Assembly (NCBI GenBank): GCA_030686995.1
Contig: CM060708.1
Span: forward strand, 187,670,749 to 187,734,748
From: Artemisia argyi
Lineage: Eukaryota > Streptophyta > Magnoliopsida > Asterales > Asteraceae
Length of the DNA: 64,000 nucleotides
Reading direction: 5' to 3'
Part shown: positions 24,080 to 36,649 of the stretch, piece by piece
Position numbering within the stretch: the first letter of the stretch is position 1
Layout of the letters: the number at the start of each line of letters is the position of its first letter
Notes under the pieces: model-generated
What the model was told of the DNA's origin: nothing
Database searches by the model: none
The model's input: only the letters and a program-made list of their open reading frames with translations
Program-made: the position numbers and the translations under genes

Positions 24080-24144
24080 TTGTGCTGGAAACTCTGATTA
24101 AGAAGATAATCTTTTAAACCGATTCTACTACATACCTTTCAAAG

Positions 24145-26984
24145 ATGTCGACAGAGGATGCACCTGCTCCATCCATCACTGCTATTAGAATTCCTGTCAA
24201 GAAGGGAGAATATGATTTATGGGCCATGAAGATGAAGCAGTACATTGCCATCACAGACCATGTTTATGGGACGTGATTGTCAATGGCAATATGGTACTTG
24301 ATGAACCAGTCGATCTCCCAGGACAACCTAAACCACCTAAACCTACCATCCCAGCTGCTATAAAGAGAAATCAAGACAAAGCTCTCAACATATTACTGTC
24401 TGCTATTCCTGATGGACACCTATTGAAGTTTCATGATGCAAAACAATTATGGGCTGCAATTAAGAAAAGGTTTGGAGGTAATGATGCTTCCAAGAAGATG
24501 CACAGGAACTTGTTGAAGCAACAATTTGAAACTTTCACTGTTGGTGAAAGAGAAGGTCTTGATTATGATTATGAAAGATTCCAGAATCTTCTGAGTATGC
24601 TAGAACTATATGGAGCTGAGGCATCGGTTGAAGATGCTAACTTGAAGTTCTTAAGAAGTTTACCATCCGCATGGCATGTAGTTGCTACTATGATCAGAGG
24701 ACAACCAGGTCTGGACACAATGGACTTTGATGATCTCTACAACAATCTGAAGGTGTATGAGCATGAGATGAATGGTACTACAGGTTCAAGCACACATCAG
24801 AAACCCCAAAACATTACTTTTGTACCTTCTGAAAATAGAAGCAGTACTTCCAATAAAGGTACTGCTTATCCTGTCCAAAGTACTGTGACTAAAACTCAGC
24901 TTCCATGTACAACTATGGTCACTACCACTTCATCTCCATCAAACACCCCCACCTCAGATGATGTTCTATTTTCATTCTTTGCTCAACAAGCAGCTCTACC
25001 TGTAACCTATCAAGAAGATGTCTTGCAAATTGATGATGATGCTATGGAAGAAATTGATATCAGATGGCAAGTTGCTATGATCACTGCAAGGATCAAAAAG
25101 TTTATGAATAAAACAGGAAGAGGCATTAATTTCACAGCTAAGCAGGGAATAACATTTGATAAGTCCAAAATTGAGTGCTTCAATTGTTAAAGGACTGGTC
25201 ACTTTGCAAGGGAATGCAAATTTGCAAAGTATCAAGCAAACAAAATGATTGAACAACCCAAAACTAAAAGAAAAGAGGTTCCTATTACTGAACCAAAACC
25301 AAAAGCTTTGGTTGCTCAAGAGAATCTATCAGAGATTGATTGGTCCAATGAGTTTGATGATGAACCTGTAACCTACTCAATGGTTGCATTGGAAGATTGG
25401 AGCACAGATTTTGATGAAGAACCTGGATATGCTGCTTTGGAGTCAAGAGATGGTCTAGGAAGCTTTTATTGGAGCATGGAATTTGAAGAAGATCCTGTTC
25501 AGCTTGCTATGGTAGCTACTTCACCAAGTTCATCCACCATCTCTAAGGTATGCTCTAAGTGTGATGATATGTATCAAAAGTTACTTAGTGAATATGTAAC
25601 TGAAAGAGATAAATTTCAAAGGACTAGGTCTGAGATAGCTGGCTACCAATTGACTTTATAGTCAATGGAAGCCAAAATACTAACTCATGAAAACAATGAA
25701 GTAGCATGGGCTGAAAGATATAAGCAACAAGAGTACCAAGTAAAGTTGAGTGAATGGAAACTAGTATGTAAGGTGTCTGAACTAGAGAAAGTTACTAATG
25801 AAAGGAATAAGTTGTTAGAAAAACTTGCTGTTTGGAATGAATCAGGTATGTCACATGTTCAATTTGTTGAAAAACAAAGAACATCAAACATTAAAACTGG
25901 CCTAGGTTATGATAATGATAGCACAGAAGGTATTCCATTTAAGAGTAAGGAACTAAATCTTACAGTAGATACCTCAACTAGTGATGAAGAATTCATAAGT
26001 TTGGATGAAAACACTTCTAGTGATGAGGAATCCCCTAGTCTAACACCTCCTGAATATAAGAATGACAAGGGATACAATGCAGTTCCTAATCCCCCAGGTA
26101 GTTTTCAACCACCTAGGACAGATGTCTCTTGTTATGGGGTAGATAACCTAAAGTTTAGGAAAAAGCTTAAAGGTCAATCAAATCTTGAGCCTTTAGGAAA
26201 ATCTGTTGAAGCACCTAGGGTTCATGAGAAAAAGTTTTCAAAACAAGCAGTACCTTCAAACACTTCTCAAAGTACTGCTGATCACTCAGCAGTGCCTCCA
26301 AGAAAATATTTTCAAAATACTGCTAATTTTAGAAAACCTTTTGGAAAAGGATTTGGGAATATTGGTCCAAAGGTCTGTTATGTATGTTATAGTCCTCACC
26401 ATTTGATTAAGGACTGTGCTTATCACTCAGAATACTTAAGTAAATACCCAAAGACCAAATCTGCAAATCAAAGTTACAGAGAGAATAAGCCAAGGGATAA
26501 CAAACCAGTTTGGAATTACACAAATAGGGTTAACCATAGTAATTCCTCAAAAGACTATAGGTACCCTCATCAGAAAAGACCATTGTTCAAACCCACAGTA
26601 CCTTCTCAAAGTACTGATAGAAAGTCCCCTAACCAAGGTGCTGATAGCAAAAACTCAAGTGTAAGACCTAGGAGATTCAATTACTACAACCCTAGAAGGC
26701 CTTACAATACAAGAAAAGATGCTAGAACACAGAACCCAACTCCAAAAGTTACAACTAAATGGGTTAAGAAATAAAGTACTGCTTGGGAAGAACAAGTGCT
26801 TTCAGAGGATAAGGGTGAAAAGGGGAATATTGATAAGAACGAACCAAAAGTTTTGGAAACAAAAACATTAATTCTTGATCATGTTTTTAAAGAAAGTGGT
26901 GATTACATACTCAAAGAATTTGAGTATGTCACTCCACAAGGGGAACACAAGTCAGTAATGGCTTGGGTTCCTAAAAGAAACTAA
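24145..26984 (+). pseudogene. Copia gag (Sirevirus type), frameshifted with in-frame stops
   Basis: The ATG at 24145 opens MSTEDAPAPS and GEYDLWAMKMKQY, then a one-base loss near 24262 shifts the frame; LWDVIVNGN continues in the frame that stays open to 25187. The core has the UBN2/DUF4219-like gag pattern (ALNILLSAIPDGHLLKFHDA, AKQLWAAIKKRFGGN). A CX2CX4HX4C zinc knuckle (CFNC-stop-RTGHFAREC) is interrupted by TAA at 25188. More in-frame stops lie at 25659 and 26772. A second CX2C knuckle (CYVCYSPHHLIKDC) is at about 26376-26420, and the tail is Asn-, Pro- and Arg-rich. The gag frame ends at TAA 26982 and pol opens in the -1 frame just after. Confidence 0.8.
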
Positions 26985-26992
26985 CCTTTTTC

Positions 26993-29236
26993 ATGTATAT
27001 GCAGGGCAACCCAGAAGAGGAGCTTAAAGATCATCTTATTGTTGATAGTGGTTGCTATGGGAGTATGACAGGAGAAAAGGAGCTCTTGTCAGATTTTAAA
27101 GCTTATTTTGGAGGAAAAGTTGCATTTGGGAATGATCCTGATGAAGGAAGAATCACTGGCAAAGGAACTATCAAGGCTGGAAACATTGATTTTCAGAATG
27201 TTAGATATGTGAAGGAGCTTAAATTCAATCTTTTGTCAGTCTCTCAGATTTTTTATAAGAAGTATCCTGTGTTATTCTTTGACACAGAATGTCTTATACT
27301 CTCTCCTGAGTTTAAGTTAGAAGATAGAAACTTGGTGATGCTGAGAGCACCAAGAACTAATGATGTGTATAGCATAGACTTGAAGGACATCAATTCTGCT
27401 AAAAGAGCAACATGCTTGATTGCAAGGGCAACAATGGAGGAAGCACATCAATGGCACAGAAGATTAGGACATGTGAATTTCAAGAATATAAACAAGTTGG
27501 TCCAAGGAAATTTAGTTAGAGGTTTACCTTCTAAAACATTCAAGAATGATCACTCATGTCTTGCTTGCAAAAAGGGTAAACAACACAAGGCTTCCTGTAA
27601 GAAGATTGAAGAGAAAACCATTAGAGAGCCTTTGGAATTGCTGCATATGGATCTATTTGGACCTGTTTCAGTTGTTAGTTTGAACAAGAAGAAGTACTGT
27701 TTGGTTGTGACAGATGACTGTAGCAGATTTAGTTGGGTCTTTTTCTTATGTTTCAAAGATGAAACTTTTGATGCTATTCATGATCTTATAATAGCACTTG
27801 AAAATCAGTTAAGACTCAAGGTTAGAGGCATTAGATGTGATAATGGGACTGAGTTCAAGAATCAGCTAATGGATTACTTTTGTGCCAAGAAAGGAATTAA
27901 AAGAGAATTCAGTATTGCCAGAACTCCACCGCAAAATGGAGTTGCAGAAAGAAAGAATAGAACTCTGATAGAAGCAGCAAGGACAATGCTTGCAGATTCC
28001 CAATTACATGTACCATTCTGGGCTGAAGCTGTAAGTGTTGCTTGTTATGTGTTGAACAGAGTATCAGTGACAAAACCTCAAATAAAGACACCTTATGAGT
28101 TAATCATGGGAAAGAAACCTAGCATCAAGTTTATGAAACCTTTTGGATGTCCCCTGACTATTTTGAACACTGCTGATAATTTGGGAAAATTTGATGGGAA
28201 GTCAGATAAAGGATACTTATTGGGATATTGTACAAATAGCAAAGGATTCAGAGTGTACAACAGGGCTACAAAGAAGGTTCAAGAATGTCTTCATGTTGAA
28301 TTTCTAGAAGAGCAAGAAAATCATAAAGGTAAAGGTCCTGATTGGATGTTTGATCTTGATTTAATGGCTTCATCCATGAATTACGTACCTGTTAGGGAAG
28401 AAAATCAAGTTGCTCCCACTGTAGAAGCAACACAGTACATTGTTCATGATGTTAATTTAAGATCTGAAGATAAGTCTAATGATAAAGTTAATGATGAGAA
28501 ACAAAGTACTGCAGAGCCTCAAAGTACTGTTGATCCTCAAAGTACTGCTCTACCAAAGACCACAGTATCTGATGAAGACCAAGCCATCCAAGATGAACTT
28601 AATAGGATGCTTATTCAAGAAACAATGGCTAAGTCCTATGGTGATGATTTGAATGATCCAAACATGCCTGCCTTAGATGATACTGATGATGAATTGGAAC
28701 AAGAAGGCATTTTCTCAGATTCTAATGAAGATCCTGATTTCACTAATTTGGAAGATAATTTTGAAGTCTCACCAACTCCTACTTTAAGAATTCACAAAGA
28801 TCATCCTGTCAACAAGATAATTGGACCCTCAAATTCAGGAGTGCTCACACGAACTAAAGCTAAGAATACATCTCAACAACATACTTCTTTACTTAGCTTT
28901 ATTTACAAGCAAAACAGGGTGAATCACCAGGATCAGAAATTGTGTTTATTTGCTTGCTTTCTGTCTCAAGAAGAACCTAAGACTATAAAACAAGCATTAG
29001 CCAAGGAGAGTTGGTTTGAAGTTATACAAGAAGAACTCTTACAGTTTAAACTTCAAGAAGTATGGGTATTATGTGATTTACCTGATGGTAAGAGACTAAT
29101 TGGAACAAAATGGGTCTTCAGGGTTAAAAGAGATGAAAGAGGGAATGTAATTAAGAATAAAGCAAGGTTAGTAGCTCAAGGATATAGACAGGAAGAAGGA
29201 GTAGACTATGATCAAGTCTTTGCTCCTGTGGCAAGC
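26993..29236 (+). pseudogene. Copia pol, N-terminal part: protease, integrase, start of RT
   Basis: One continuous frame of about 748 codons. Protease: the DSG catalytic motif at residues 18-20, although the usual CSRHMTG reads CYGSMTG. Integrase zinc finger: H155, H160, C189, C192. Integrase core: D220 (HMDLFGP), D283 (CDNGTEF) and E319 (GVAERKNRTL), a proper DD35E spacing. A Sirevirus-like region after integrase is rich in Gln, Ser, Thr and Asp. RT begins with GTKWVFRVKRDERG and KARLVAQGYRQEEGVDYDQ. The frame is cut right after FAPVA by Athila B; coding resumes at 47094. Up to the cut there is no internal stop. Confidence 0.88.
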
Positions 29237-29622
29237 TGATGAGGCGAAAAATGAACCACTTTAAGGGGTCATTTAAGCCCGGAATTGAATTTATTTGATC
29301 AAATATTGCCCTAAATCGTTCCTTTTGTGATTTTAGGTACTTTGGGAGTGAATTCTGGAAAAGGAAGCATTTTGGATGTTTTTGGAGCATAAAAGTGAAG
29401 AAAACGGCAAAGACTTAATTTTCCATGCTGAGAACAGTACCTGACGGCGTCAAGAAGAAAATCCTGACGGCATCAGGAGTAAAATCCGTGACGACCCAAT
29501 GAAAACCTGAAGGCGTCAAGAGAAGGGCGTCAAGAGTATTTTTGGTAACGGCCTGCATAAGGAGTACACAAGACGGCGTCAAACCCAGATCTAGGCAGTC
29601 CGAGAAATTATTTGGCGGCGAG

Positions 29623-29677
29623 ATGACGGCGTCAGCAATTTGTTCTTGACGCCGTCACCTCAGAAAAACTATATATA
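29623..29677 (+). promoter_or_regulatory. Athila B LTR promoter: paired dyads plus TATA box
   Basis: TGACGGCGTCA (29623-29633) and TGACGCCGTCA (29647-29657) stand 13 bp apart; TATATATA follows at 29670-29677, 12 bp after the second dyad. Each dyad holds two inverted TGACG half-sites, the core recognised by plant bZIP factors of the TGA type. Binding is inference. Confidence 0.6.
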
Positions 29678-30318
29678 CTTTTCTATTTTTCATTCATAGA
29701 GAGGAACTTGTGTGGAGAATACTAGGGCCGAACTTGTGAAACCCTACGTCGTATTTTACAGTATTTTCAACGGTTTTTACCCCTTGAAACCTTTCATGTT
29801 CAATTAAGATAAGTCCTCTTTCAATTCAATCAATATGTTTATGTGTTGTTTGAATATATCTTATGCTTGTCTTGATTTCAACATGCTAGGCTAGATCTAT
29901 CATGTGTTTGCTTAGATGTAATGAAACCTAGATGTTAATTATATGTTGATTACTTGTTTATAGTTGTATTGGATGAATGAATTCAATGTTAGGCTTATGA
30001 AAACTGGCAGATCTCCATTGTGTAATATGCTTGAACGTCTTAGGAAACATGAACCGATGTGTACAAGGTTTTATTAGTTGTATTTAATGCATGAGCAAAT
30101 TCTAATGATCCCATGTTAGGAGCTTCTAAGCCGGCTCGACATAGGAGTGAAGTAGGCGCTTATAGGATTGGGGAAGTAAGTACGCCACCCCATGAATGGT
30201 ATTAAGGAATACAATTCGTCATTCACGCAACTGTAACAAGTAATTAACGTGTAAAAGATATCTAGGGAGTAGTGAAATCTAAGTAAACACAATTCTCCCA
30301 TATATTGCTCACACCACT

Positions 30319-30831
30319 TGTAACACCCCGCCTTATAGACCACAATATTGTTTGCCCGAAGGCTCACGACTTTGCTTTTGTGGCCCTCATGTGAAGACTT
30401 CCCGGTAGGTCACCCAAGCCAGTACTACTCTCACATGAGCACGCTTAATCGTATGGTCGATTAACCGTTAGACCACAAAATGCGTTGTTGTCATATAAGG
30501 CGAATGTTAACATATGTCCCAACATCACTCCAAGTCACGACCAATGTGGGATTTGCCTAGGATATTACATTCACCCCCCTTTAGGGACTCATCGTCCTCG
30601 ATGAGGTTTGCCCCACATCCCGAACGGCATGGAGTGGCTTTTGTGGCCTCATGTGAAGACTTCCCGGCAGGTCACCAAAGCCAGTACTACTATCACATGA
30701 GCACGCTTAATCGTATGGGCGATTAACCGTTAGACCACAAAACGCGTTGTTGTCATATAAGGCGAATGTTAACATATGTCCCAACATCACTCCAAGTCAC
30801 GACGAATGTGGGATTTGTCTAGGGTATTACA
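30319..30831 (-). mobile_element. Cassandra TRIM with internal deletion
   Basis: The element starts TGTAACACCCC and ends GGGTATTACA, with a perfect 5-bp target duplication CCACT (30314-30318 and 30832-30836). The 3' LTR of B lacks it, giving an empty site near 46753. The left LTR is 30319-30569 and is followed by a polypurine tract on minus (AAAGGGGGGTGAA). The right LTR is partial, from about 30635: its first 70 bp or so and the primer site are missing. Both LTRs carry 5S rRNA-derived sequence, the hallmark of Cassandra. Confidence 0.88.
30390..30452 (-). other. 5S rRNA-like segment of Cassandra LTR (second copy 30648-30714)
   Basis: On minus it reads TTAAGCGTGCTCATGTGAGA, then GTAGTACTGGCTTGGGTGAC and CTACCGGGAAGTC. 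This follows plant 5S rRNA across the box A, intermediate element and box C of the internal pol III promoter. It is not a 5S gene: the 5' and 3' thirds of 5S rRNA are missing. Confidence 0.85.
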
Positions 30832-31178
30832 CCACTAGTATAATATAGTCTATTTTCATTTTTTGTATTTTATTTTGATTGCATCTTAGTAATTGGGTTA
30901 GTTGACTAGCAACTAATTCCTCCCAACTCCATCAAAACCGAGATTTTTAATTGCTTTCATAAAAATATAAAAATACAAAAAGAATCATCCCTCATCTCTA
31001 GACCTAATCTTTAGGTTTTCTAATCCTAGCGACACTATTCCTAGCTGAACGATCAATCCTCCGGTACTTGTCATTATACTATACTACATTGATCAGGTAC
31101 ACTGCCTGGTGGGGGTTGTAAGCTTCTCGAGATCCCTCGAGAGGTAAATCCTGGTGCAATCCCTACGCATCAAGTTTT

Positions 31179-31196
31179 TGGCGCCGCAGCCCGGGG
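31179..31196 (+). promoter_or_regulatory. Primer-binding site of element B
   Basis: TGGCGCCGCAGCCCGGGG lies six bases after the LTR end; its TGG start and GC-rich body fit the Athila-group primer site. The same site recurs, with changes, in A and C. Confidence 0.75.
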
Positions 31197-31342
31197 AATA
31201 GTTATTGTCTAGGTTAGAATTTCTTTTTATTAGGTCTACTTGCTAGATTCCTTTCTAATAAGATTTTATTTTTATTTTTAGGATCTCTTTAGTCTATCTT
31301 ATTTCTTCGTGTTTTTGTTCGTAACTTTTACCATCCGCCAAT

Positions 31343-32506
31343 ATGGCAACCGACGAATTCTCTAACCTTAGGATCACTAGGAGTCGTAGTTCCGCTAGAG
31401 ACCTTGTCTTGCCTTATGCAGAACCCGATAGAGAAATGCGTAGGTTAAGACGATCCCACTCAACACCTGAACCATCTAGCATAGCCATCGATTTTGATAC
31501 ACCCCTTTCTGAAGAAAATTCGGAAAATCACCTTACAACCCCTAGCTCCCAATCCAACAACGAGATGAGTACCCCCGCAACTCCCACTCCTAAGCGCCTT
31601 AAGGACTACTCCTCCCCAAACCCTCGTGGCTTCTCAAACGCCATTGTCTACCCAAACGAACACACCAATGAGGTCTTGCATGCGACCGATGTTTGGCTTG
31701 TCCAAAGCGTGTGCAAGTTTTGTGGGTTAGATGATGAAGACACGATTCAACACATTAAGGACTTCTTGAAAATAGTAGACACCCTCCATACGGATGGGGC
31801 TACTAGAGACACGTCACGATTACGATTCTTCCCTTTCACCCTCTAGGAAAACGCCCAAGAGTGGTATGATAAACTTCCTTCTGAATCTATTTTCACATGG
31901 GAACAACTCATATCCAAGTTCTATGAGAAGTTCTTTCCACCTGGGAAAACTTCAGCGTTTAGAGATAGGATCCTCCGCTTCCGAAAAGGGAAGGACGAAC
32001 CTTTCCATAAATCATGGATTAGATTCAAGGATTTAATAAGACAAGTTCCCCATCATGGCATCGAACTTTGGCTGTTGGTCCAAATCTTCTACGACAATGT
32101 CTCCTTAAATGATCAGAACGGAATCAACAATTCTAGAAAAGGGAGATTAGCCAATCTTAGTGCCAAGGAAGGATGGGATAGGATTGAGGAATATGCTCAA
32201 GACCAGGATGACACTTGGGATGAACCTGAGTCGACTGTCAGCATGTCTGAAATCACTTTAACATCTTCAGATCGGTTAAGAAAAATTCACAAAAGAATGG
32301 AATACCTAGTTGGGTCGCAGTTACCTAAACGACTTTCAAATCCTTACTTGGTCTGTGACTACTGTGGGGGCCCGCATGAGGTAGAGGAATGCGGAGGAGA
32401 AACCACGGCTGAACATGCATGCTTGTCAGGAGGTGACATCTATGCTGATCCCTCCCTTTTGCCTTTTTACCAAAACGACGATTACACCCTCTGGGAAATC
32501 TGGTAA
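31343..32506 (+). pseudogene. Athila B gag
   Basis: MATDEFSNLRITRS starts a frame that runs to 32506 with a single in-frame TAG at 31844. The gag core reads DFLKIVDTLHTDGATRDTSR, then ENAQEWYDKLPSESIFTWEQ and FYEKFFPPGKTSAFRDRI, matching the retrotrans_gag pattern. A zinc knuckle, CDYCGGPHEVEEC (CX2CX3HX4C), is at the C-terminal end. After 32506 coding sequence continues in another frame (GPEFEIRSTFEDDFG to about 32815), so gag and protease were once joined and are now separated by frameshifts. The start follows an untranslated leader of about 170 bp from the LTR. Confidence 0.8.
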
Positions 32507-32821
32507 AAAGAAAAGGAGAGGAAGGTCCTGAATTCGAAATCAGGAGCACTTTTGAGGATGACTTTGGTCACTTCACTCAAGAAAAAGGCTTACAATTAAA
32601 AGGTCTTGATGAACTTGTCGATGAGCAGCAGAATGACATTGGAGAATGGTTCAACAAGCTTAACTCCACCCTCGATAACCTAGAAATGCCGTCATTAAGC
32701 CAAAAAGACCTCATGCTCGCGATAACCACTCGAGCTGGAACAACAACCAAGGACCCCCCCTTTTCCGAACACGCACCCTATCACCCCCGATCCAAACAAG
32801 CCTCGCGAAGAGGAAGGGGAT

Positions 32822-33670
32822 GTGAGCAGCGAAGCTCCAGAACATCCTCCCTTGGCAATCCCCTCCCCATCAACCCCACCTAACCAACCTGTGAGAATCC
32901 CATTCCCATCCCGATTAAAAAAACAGAAAAATGAGAATGATAATAAGAGATTCTTGTCATATTTAAAAGACTTAGTAGTCACCATACCCCTCCTTGATGC
33001 TTGTTATCACATGCCAAAGTATAGCGCATACTTTAAAAAATTACTCGCCAACCGAAAGAAACTCGAGGGTCTTGTGACCCTGGGGGAAGAATGTTCGGTG
33101 GTGACCCATCGAGGGCTGCCAAAAAAGGTAGACGATCCAGGCAGCTTCACCTTGCCTTGCTCCATAGGATCTCTATCAATAAAGAATGCTCTTGCCGATT
33201 TGGGGGCGAGTATCAACCTCATGCCTCACTCTATGTTCCTTAAACTAGGATACTCTGGATTGAAGCCTACCCGTATGAACATCCAACTAGCTGATAGATC
33301 AGTCAAATACCCCGTAGGGATATGCGAGAATGTGCTAGTCAAGGTTGGGAAATTCAAATTCCCGGTTGACTTCGTAATCTTGGAGATGGAGGAGGATGAC
33401 TTGGTACCCATCATCTTAGGGAGACCATTTCTTGCTACCGCTCGTGCAGTCATTGAGGTTCATGACGGCAAGTTAACCTTACGAGTAGGAACCGATAGCT
33501 TGACCTTCGACATTAAGGACACTATGGATCTCTCCCTCTCGAAGCAGCTAACCGGCTCTATTTCATTGGAGAGGTCGATGAACTCACGGATGTCATCGAT
33601 GATTGTGTTGATGAACAGATCGAGGAAGGCTGGTTACGGGATGAGAGTTTTCTCCCCCTGTTGGAGGTAG
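32822..33670 (+). pseudogene. Athila B aspartic protease region
   Basis: The frame contains the aspartic protease motif ALADLGASINLMP (D-L-G-A-S) and, 70-80 residues later, IILGRPFLATARAVI, the flap-to-C-terminal ILGRPFL block of Ty3 proteases. Upstream is the linker with LLDACYHMPKYSAYFKKLL that is typical just before Athila-group proteases. It is separated by frameshifts from gag before it and from RT after it (RT opens at 33661 in another frame with a 10-bp overlap). The enzyme would process the polyprotein in virus-like particles. Confidence 0.8.
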
Positions 33671-35127
33671 AAAAGATGGAGGGTGTTGGTGCAGTCTCCT
33701 TCTACCCTAGACAGGAAGCCACTGAGCATCTCGAACTCCGAAAACCCGAAACCAAGCTTAAGCCTTCTATTATCGAACCCCCTGAATTAGATCTTAAGGA
33801 ACTTCCTAACCACTTAGAGTACGCCTTCCTTCAGGGAGAGGACCAACTACCGGTAATCATAAACTCCTCCCTCGAACATGAACAAAAAGGTAAGCTCTTA
33901 GAGGTCTTAAAGAAGTATAAGGGAGTGCTTGCATGGAGTGTAGCTGACATTAAGGGGATTGACTCAACTTTTTGCACACATAAGATTCTCATGGAAGAGG
34001 ATTATAAACCTACCGTGCAACCCCAGAGGCGGGTGAATCCCAACATTAAGCAAGTTGTGAAGAAAGAAGTCATCAAACTTCTGGATGCAGGATTAATTTA
34101 CCCAATCTCTGACAGCCCGTGGGTTAGTCCTGTGCAGGTTGTACCAAAGAAGGGAGGGATGACTGTGGTTAAGAATGAAAAGGGTGAGATGGTACCCCAA
34201 AGAACGGTTACTGGCTGGCGGGTATGCATCGATTATAGAAAGCTCAATGATGCCACGAGGAAAGATCACTTTCCCTTACCAATCATTAACCAAATGTTAG
34301 AAATATTGTCTGGGCACGAGTACTATTGTTTCTTGGATGGATTCTCAGGATACTTTTAAAACCCCATAGCGCTTGAGGACCAAGAAAAGACCACGTTTAC
34401 TTGCCCTTATGGAACGTTCGCCTACAAAAGAATGCCTTTTGGGCTGTGTAATGCCCCTGCCACTTTTCAGCGATGCATAACCGCAATCTTTCACGAACTT
34501 ATGGAAGAGAGCATGGAAGTTTTCATGGATGACTTTTCGGTCTTCGGGAACTCCTTCGACCGCTGTCTCGCTAATCTTGAAAAAATGCTTAAGCGCTGCG
34601 AGGAAACCAACTTGTTGTTAAACTTGAAAAAATGTCATTTCATGGTAAAAGAAGGAATTGTGTTAGGACATAAGATCTCAGGGAATGGGATAGAGGTGGA
34701 CCAAGCTAAAGTTGAAGCTATATCTAAGTTACCATATCCCACGACTGTTAAAGCAATACGCAGCTTCTTAGGGCACGCCGGGTTTTATCGGAGATTCATC
34801 AAAGACTTCTCCAAAATAGCTCGGCCAATGACTCAATTGCTAATGAAGGATGCTCCTTTCGATTTTTCTCAAGAATGCAAGGATGCATTCGATCTCTTGA
34901 AAAAAGAGCTCACACAAGCTCCAATCATGAATACACCCAACTGGGAGCTACCGTTTAAAATCTTGTGCGACGCTAGCGATTTCGCTGTCGGGGCTGTGTT
35001 AGGCCAATGGCGTGACAAGCTATTCCAACCTATTTACTACGCTAGCAAAAGAATTGTTAGCCGTAGTATTCGCATTCGACAAATTCCGTCAATATCTTGT
35101 CCTTTCAAAGACAGTCGTTTTCACTGA
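33661..35127 (+). pseudogene. Athila B reverse transcriptase and RNase H start
   Basis: RT motifs appear in order: HKILMEEDYKPTVQPQRRVN, then WVSPVQVVPKKGG, RVCIDYRKLNDATRKDHFPL, YGTFAYKRMPFGLCNAPATF, the catalytic VFMDDFSVFG and FLGHAGFYRRFIKDFSKIA. An in-frame TAA at 34357 follows SGYF, where a Gln codon is usual. RNase H starts with [16 protein letters not shown], then the frame is lost after YYASK near 35050: about 40 bp that normally encode the segment before KELLAVV are deleted. Coding goes on in the frame that starts at 35012. Confidence 0.88.
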
Positions 35128-36649
35128 TCATTCGGCTCTTCGATATCTTTTTGCTAAGCAAGATGCTAAGCCACGACTAATTTGGTGGATCCTGTTGTTA
35201 CAAGAATTTGATGTTGAAATTCGTGATAAAAGGGGGGCAGAAAATCTGGCCGCAGATCATCTATCTCGTCTTGAAAATCCCTCTGATGAGCACGATTGAA
35301 GTGAGATTCAGGATTCAATTCCTGACAAACAACTCATGTCAATAACTGATTCGGAGCCTTGGTACACCGATTTTGCCAACTATCTCACAAGCAGACTCGT
35401 TCCAGAATACCTGACTAGATACGAAAGGAAAAGGTTCTTTTCTCAGTTAAAATACTACTTCTGGGATGAACCATTTTTATTCCGAAGGTGTCCTGACCAA
35501 ATAATCAGACGTTGTGTTTCGGAGAGCGAGGCAGTAAAGATTATGAGGGAATGTCACTCTGGGCCTTCTGGAGGCCATCATGGGATAAGCACCACCGCCC
35601 GAAAGATTTTTGACGCGGGATTCTATTGGCCCACAATTTTCCGTGATGTCAAAGAAATGGTACAAGCATGCGATGCATGTCAACGAGCCGGGAACATATC
35701 ACATAGGGATGAAGCACCTCAGAATTTTATACAAGTATGTGAGGTTTTTGATGTTTGGGGAATTGACTTCATGGGACCCTTTCCATCTTCAGGAGGGAAT
35801 GAATACATTTTAGTTGCCATCGATTATATTTCAAAATGGGTTGAGGCACAAGCCCTTAGGACCAACGATGCCAGAGTGGTTATTCATTTCCTGAAAAAGC
35901 TTTTCGCTAGATTCGGGATTCCTAAAGCCCTCATCAGTGATAGGGGAACCCACTTTTGCCATGCGCAAATGGAGAAAGTCATGAGAAGGTATGGGGTGTC
36001 CCATTGATTTTCCACCGCCTATCATCCACAGACTAATGGCCAGGTCGAAAACACAAACAGGGATATTAAAAGAATACTAGAAAAAACGGTTAGTCAGAAT
36101 AGAAAAGACTGGTCATTTAAACTCGACGAGGCCTTATGGGCATTCCGAACCGCCTACAAGACACCTATTGGAACTACCCCGTTTCGCATGGTGTATGGTA
36201 AGGCATGTCACTTGCCAGTAGAGTTAGAACATAAGGCTTATTGGGCGCTTAAGGCATGTAATTTAGACTATACAATTGCCGGAACCAATAGGTTCTTGCA
36301 ATTACACAAGCTTGATGAGCTTAGATTAGAAGCCTATGAGTCCTCCATTACATATAAAGAAAGGGAAAAAAGATGGCACGACCAAAGGAATAAGAAACCC
36401 AAGGAATTTTCAGAAGGGGATAAAGTCCTATTGTACAACTCTTGGTTAATGTTATTCCTAGGAAAACTCAAGTCTAGATGGTATGGACCATTCACGGTGA
36501 TGAGTTCCTCTAAAACTGGAGCCGTTGTTTTACTAGACGATGAAGGTAGGGAGTTTACTGTCAACATACAACGTGTAAAACATTATCAAGAAAATATTAA
36601 TGAAATGATTAGTGAGGAAGATATAACATTTGATGATGAGATCACGTAG
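35012..36649 (+). pseudogene. Athila B RNase H end and integrase
   Basis: RNase H continues with [33 protein letters not shown] and [15 protein letters not shown]. After a TGA at 35297 the same frame gives integrase. The zinc-binding region is H...GGHHG...CDACQRAGN; the core is D in WGIDFMGPFP, D in ISDRGTHF and E in [14 protein letters not shown] at 36005 separates YGVSH from [11 protein letters not shown]. The C-terminal part has [20 protein letters not shown] and [11 protein letters not shown], and stops at 36649 without a chromodomain, as expected for the Athila lineage. Both stops could be a single C-to-T change of CGA. Confidence 0.88.

Larger units (their letters stand above)
29237..31172 (+). 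repeat. 5' LTR of element B (contains Cassandra)
   Basis: TGATGAGGCG...CGCATCA. Length is 1936 bp including the 513-bp Cassandra and its 5-bp duplication, so about 1418 bp originally. A TATATATA box lies at 29670. Confidence 0.9.

Noticed and set aside
30390..30714. 5S rRNA gene candidates
   Set aside because: Only the middle part of 5S is present and it lies in Cassandra LTRs.
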